NCBI GenBank assembly: GCA_050084985.1
Contig: JBITNC010000001.1
Span: 46,996,001-47,060,000 of the forward strand
Reading direction: 5' to 3'
From: Nageia nagi
Lineage: Eukaryota; Pinophyta
Length of the DNA stretch: 64,000 nt
Position 1 is the first letter of the stretch, and every line of letters begins with the position of its first letter. This document shows positions 61,420-64,000 of the stretch, piece by piece. The translations under genes were made by a program, and so were the position numbers. The notes under the pieces are model-generated. The model was not told the DNA's origin. It worked only from the letters and a program-made list of their open reading frames with translations, and made no database searches.

Positions 61420-62440
61420 GGTTATTTATGGTGATCAGAAGAATCTAACCATCCATTTATTCTAGCTCATATGCATTCGCTTGAATTTCTCATGCTATGA
61501 TATAAGGACTTAACCATAGTGAATCAAACTTTTTGTATCTATCAAGATTTCTCTATCTTCATTCTATTTTAAAACTAAATCTCCTTTTTTGAATGAAATG
61601 GGTGATGAACACTTTTTATCAAACCAACATTTGACCACACTCTTTCTCTTTTGTAGCTCTTTGTAAGCATTTTTTTGGATTTATTCTAAGTATAGTAATT
61701 CAATAATCCATGATTTGATTGGGTTGATTTTTGATATTTCATATTGGTAAATAAATTTCAATATCAAGGGCTTTATATATGTTGGTAATATTACTCTTTC
61801 ACCATATACTAAAACATAAGGAGAGTTTCTCATTGAAAACTTGTAGGAAATGTGATTAGTCGAAAGAGCAAGATCTAATTTCTTATCACAATCTTTCTAC
61901 TTTTCATCAATAGTTTATTTCAAAATTTGAAGCAAGTTTTTATTTGTAGACTCTACCAAACCATTACCTTACGGGTAATAATTTGATGAAGTATTCCAGT
62001 AAATTCCATATTTTAGATGGAATTCTAAAAGTCTTACTCCTTAGAATTCCAATGAAATTCAATTCCCATTATTGAAATGTCTCATCACCTATGATACATT
62101 GTAGATCCATTGCTACCATTTCCTTCCTTTTAATGAATCTATTACATTTTTCATATTCCTTAGAAATTTGAAAGGAGTCTATATAAATTCATGACCAATA
62201 GTATCTAGCTTATAAGATTTTTGTTGTTATAGTATATCCAAAAAAATGACCTTTGATAATTCTTGAATGAAGTTCATGTAGGTAACCTTAGTTGGTTGTA
62301 TACATATTAGTAACATGCCATTGTGATTTTTTCTATACATAATGCCTTTAGTTACATTGTAATTTAATGCATTCAATTTGAACCTATACATTTGAGGGGC
62401 ATACATATTTTTTGGCATTCTCCTAGTGTTAAAATAGTTG
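61420..62440 (-). pseudogene. Element F integrase
   Basis: The zinc-binding start at 62418-62227 contains R-F-K-L-N-A-L-N-Y and I-M-Y-R-K-N-H-N-G-M-L-L, nearly the same as B's. Then Y-G-I-Y-W-N-T-S-S-N-Y-Y-P and G-N-G-L-V-E-S-T-N-K (catalytic Glu kept) lie near 61990-61900. The part carrying the second half of the zinc module and the first catalytic Asp is missing or unreadable: about 100 residues fewer than expected lie between the two. The C-terminal domain is traceable to about 61430. Confidence 0.82.
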
Positions 62441-62449
62441 AGAACCTTA

Positions 62450-63800
62450 GTAATCAGACTCTACTGATCTCCTTGTAACTCAATTTTCTTATCTCATATT
62501 CTATTAGCATTATCTACTTGAATGCTAGATCCATAACTAACTATTTGCAAAGGTTCTCTTCCCTTTATTACTTTTGTAGGTCGAGTTTCTACACTATATT
62601 TAAAATCTTTATAATCCATTCAAATATTCCCTCACTTAATTCTCCCTGCAAAATGGAATTTCTTACATCTACATGAATAGTAAGGAATAGAAATTTATAA
62701 TGAGATACATAATATTTGAACTTTATCAAACTTTTCATTATTCTAAACACTTTATTCTCTATTAAATTATTTCTCTCTTTAGCATCATGTAAAGTCTAAC
62801 TAAAAAAGGAAATTGGATGTTCATCATGATTATCTTCCTTTTGAGTTAGTACAACAGCTACATTCCTCTTTGCTCCATAAGTATACCTGATAAATTTTTT
62901 AGAGAAGTCTAGATTTTTCAAAATAGGAGCTATCATGATAACTAATTTAATTCATTCAAATATAATCAATATTTTTGTAGTCCACTCGAAAGGAATTTAA
63001 TCTTTGAGTAATTTTGTAATTGGATGGACTATTCTAATCAAGTCTTGAATGAACCTTCTTATAAAATTTATTTATCCCAAAAATGATTGTAACTTCTTTT
63101 TTATTTGATGGTATCATCAATTTTGATATTTCTTATACTCTTCTAGGATCAATGGACCAACTTTCTTTAAATATCATATGTACTAATAATTTCCCTTCAT
63201 TCATGGCAAAAATATATTTCTTTGGATTTAATGAGATTCTAAACTCTTGACATTTGATGAATGTTTGTTGAAGGTGTTGTAGTGATATTTGTTTTATTAG
63301 AAAAAACTATGATATCATTAAGATAAACCAATATTTTTTATTTATTATCTCACCAAAAGCATGATTTATAGATATTTGAAATGTAGCTCTAGTATTAGAT
63401 AATATGAAAGGTATTTAGTGGAATACAAATATTCTCCATTTGGTTGTAAATGCTTTCTTGAACTAATCTTTGTCTTTAACCCAAATTTGATTATATCCTA
63501 AAAAATCATTAATGATTGAAAATAAATCCACTATAAGAATTGTATGTAGAATTTGCGTTCATGGGGGATAGGGGATAGTTATCCTTTAAAGATACTTTGT
63601 TTAGGTTCTAAAAGTCAACACATAATTTGATATAACCATTTTTCTTTCTAATCAGTACTAAATTAGAAAGCCAAGTCGAGTGCTTAATAAGATATATAAT
63701 ACCAAACTAAACTAGCTTCATCACTTCTTGTTGCATTATCATTTCAATTTTTAGATTTACCAACCTTTTCTTTTGTTTGAAAGATCTTGCTCCTTACAAT
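62450..63800 (-). pseudogene. Element F reverse transcriptase and gypsy RNase H
   Basis: RT: F-L-G-Y-N-Q-I-W-V-K (about 63500), F-T-T-K-W-R-I-F, P-F-I-L-S-N-T-R-A-T-F-Q, H-A-F-G-E-I-I-N-K, then the catalytic region with Y-W-F-I-L-M-I-S in a shifted frame. Next are F-R-I-S-L-N-P-K-K-Y-I-F-A-M and K-K-E-V-T-I-I-F-G (about 63070). RNase H remains follow near 62890-62600 (V-Y-L-W-S-K-E-E-C, R-P-T-K-V-I-K-G-R-E). To the right of 63800 the linker into RT continues to the window edge. Confidence 0.85.
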
Positions 63801-64000
63801 TCAATAGTGTGTTGAATTATATCTTTCTTATACACTTTCAAATATTCATAGTACCAAGCTATAATTTTAGCAAATTATTTCATTACCCCTTTGATATATT
63901 TAATATCTCATAAATAATTGAGGAAATCAATTTTCAAAAAATATTTCAGAGATATCTGAATCTCTTTATAGCTATTTTATTTACTACAATTCTTTTTTCT

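Larger units (their letters stand above)
56958..64000 (-). mobile_element. Element F: Ty3/gypsy relative of B (partial, runs off window)
   Basis: Minus-strand order from the right edge: RT, RNase H, integrase, then ORF X. RT and integrase motifs match B's, not C's: G-Y-N-Q-I-W-V-K and N-G-L-V-E-S-T-N-K-N-L-L-x-I-L-K. Its gag, protease and the domain before RT would lie beyond 64000. All frames are broken. Confidence 0.85.

Overview
This window is a graveyard of nested plant LTR retrotransposons. It is roughly 70% A+T, poor in CpG, and I found no intact host gene, rRNA or tRNA gene, or CRISPR array. Ty3/gypsy and Ty1/copia polyproteins, tRNA-iMet-type and other primer binding sites, polypurine tracts, 5-bp target-site duplications (TSDs) and a plant mobile domain all point to a seed plant, probably one with a large repeat-rich genome. 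The species cannot be named from this sequence. Nearly every reading frame is broken, mostly by C-to-T-type stops, so the coding entries are pseudogenes.

Stratigraphy, with all gypsy elements on the minus strand except D. B is an old gypsy element whose pieces run from position 1 to about 45.5 kb. A is an 8.1-kb gypsy (1992-10122) inserted in B's integrase. C is about 19.4 kb without its own insert, of Tat/Ogre type (11781-42620), and is inserted in B's reverse transcriptase (RT). D is an 11.4-kb plus-strand element with gag and protease but no pol (27506-38935), inserted near the gag start of C. To the right lies an unassigned stretch (46.7-48.1 kb). Next is a copia LTR split by a younger copia element G (49267-54908), then a copia RNase H relic H, then gypsy element F (about 56-64 kb), which is related to B and runs off the window.

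Four points stand out. (1) C and A each carry, antisense to their own genes and between the last sense gene and the 3' LTR, a decayed open reading frame (ORF) with plant mobile domain (PMD, MAIN/MAIL1-like) signatures. (2) B has a second, archaeal-type RNase H-like domain between protease and RT rather than after RT. (3) B and F share an unrecognised sense-strand ORF downstream of integrase. (4) A, C and D have unrelated LTR bodies but share an 18-bp LTR start. A and D lack pol, so C-type elements may have mobilised them.

How the parts work together: only C and B/F (gypsy) and G (copia) show pol. A and D look like gag-bearing passengers. Excising A, C and D in silico, with one TSD copy each, rejoins the host element; for A and C the rejoined coding frame can be read directly. 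This makes the nesting order B, then A and C, then D secure.
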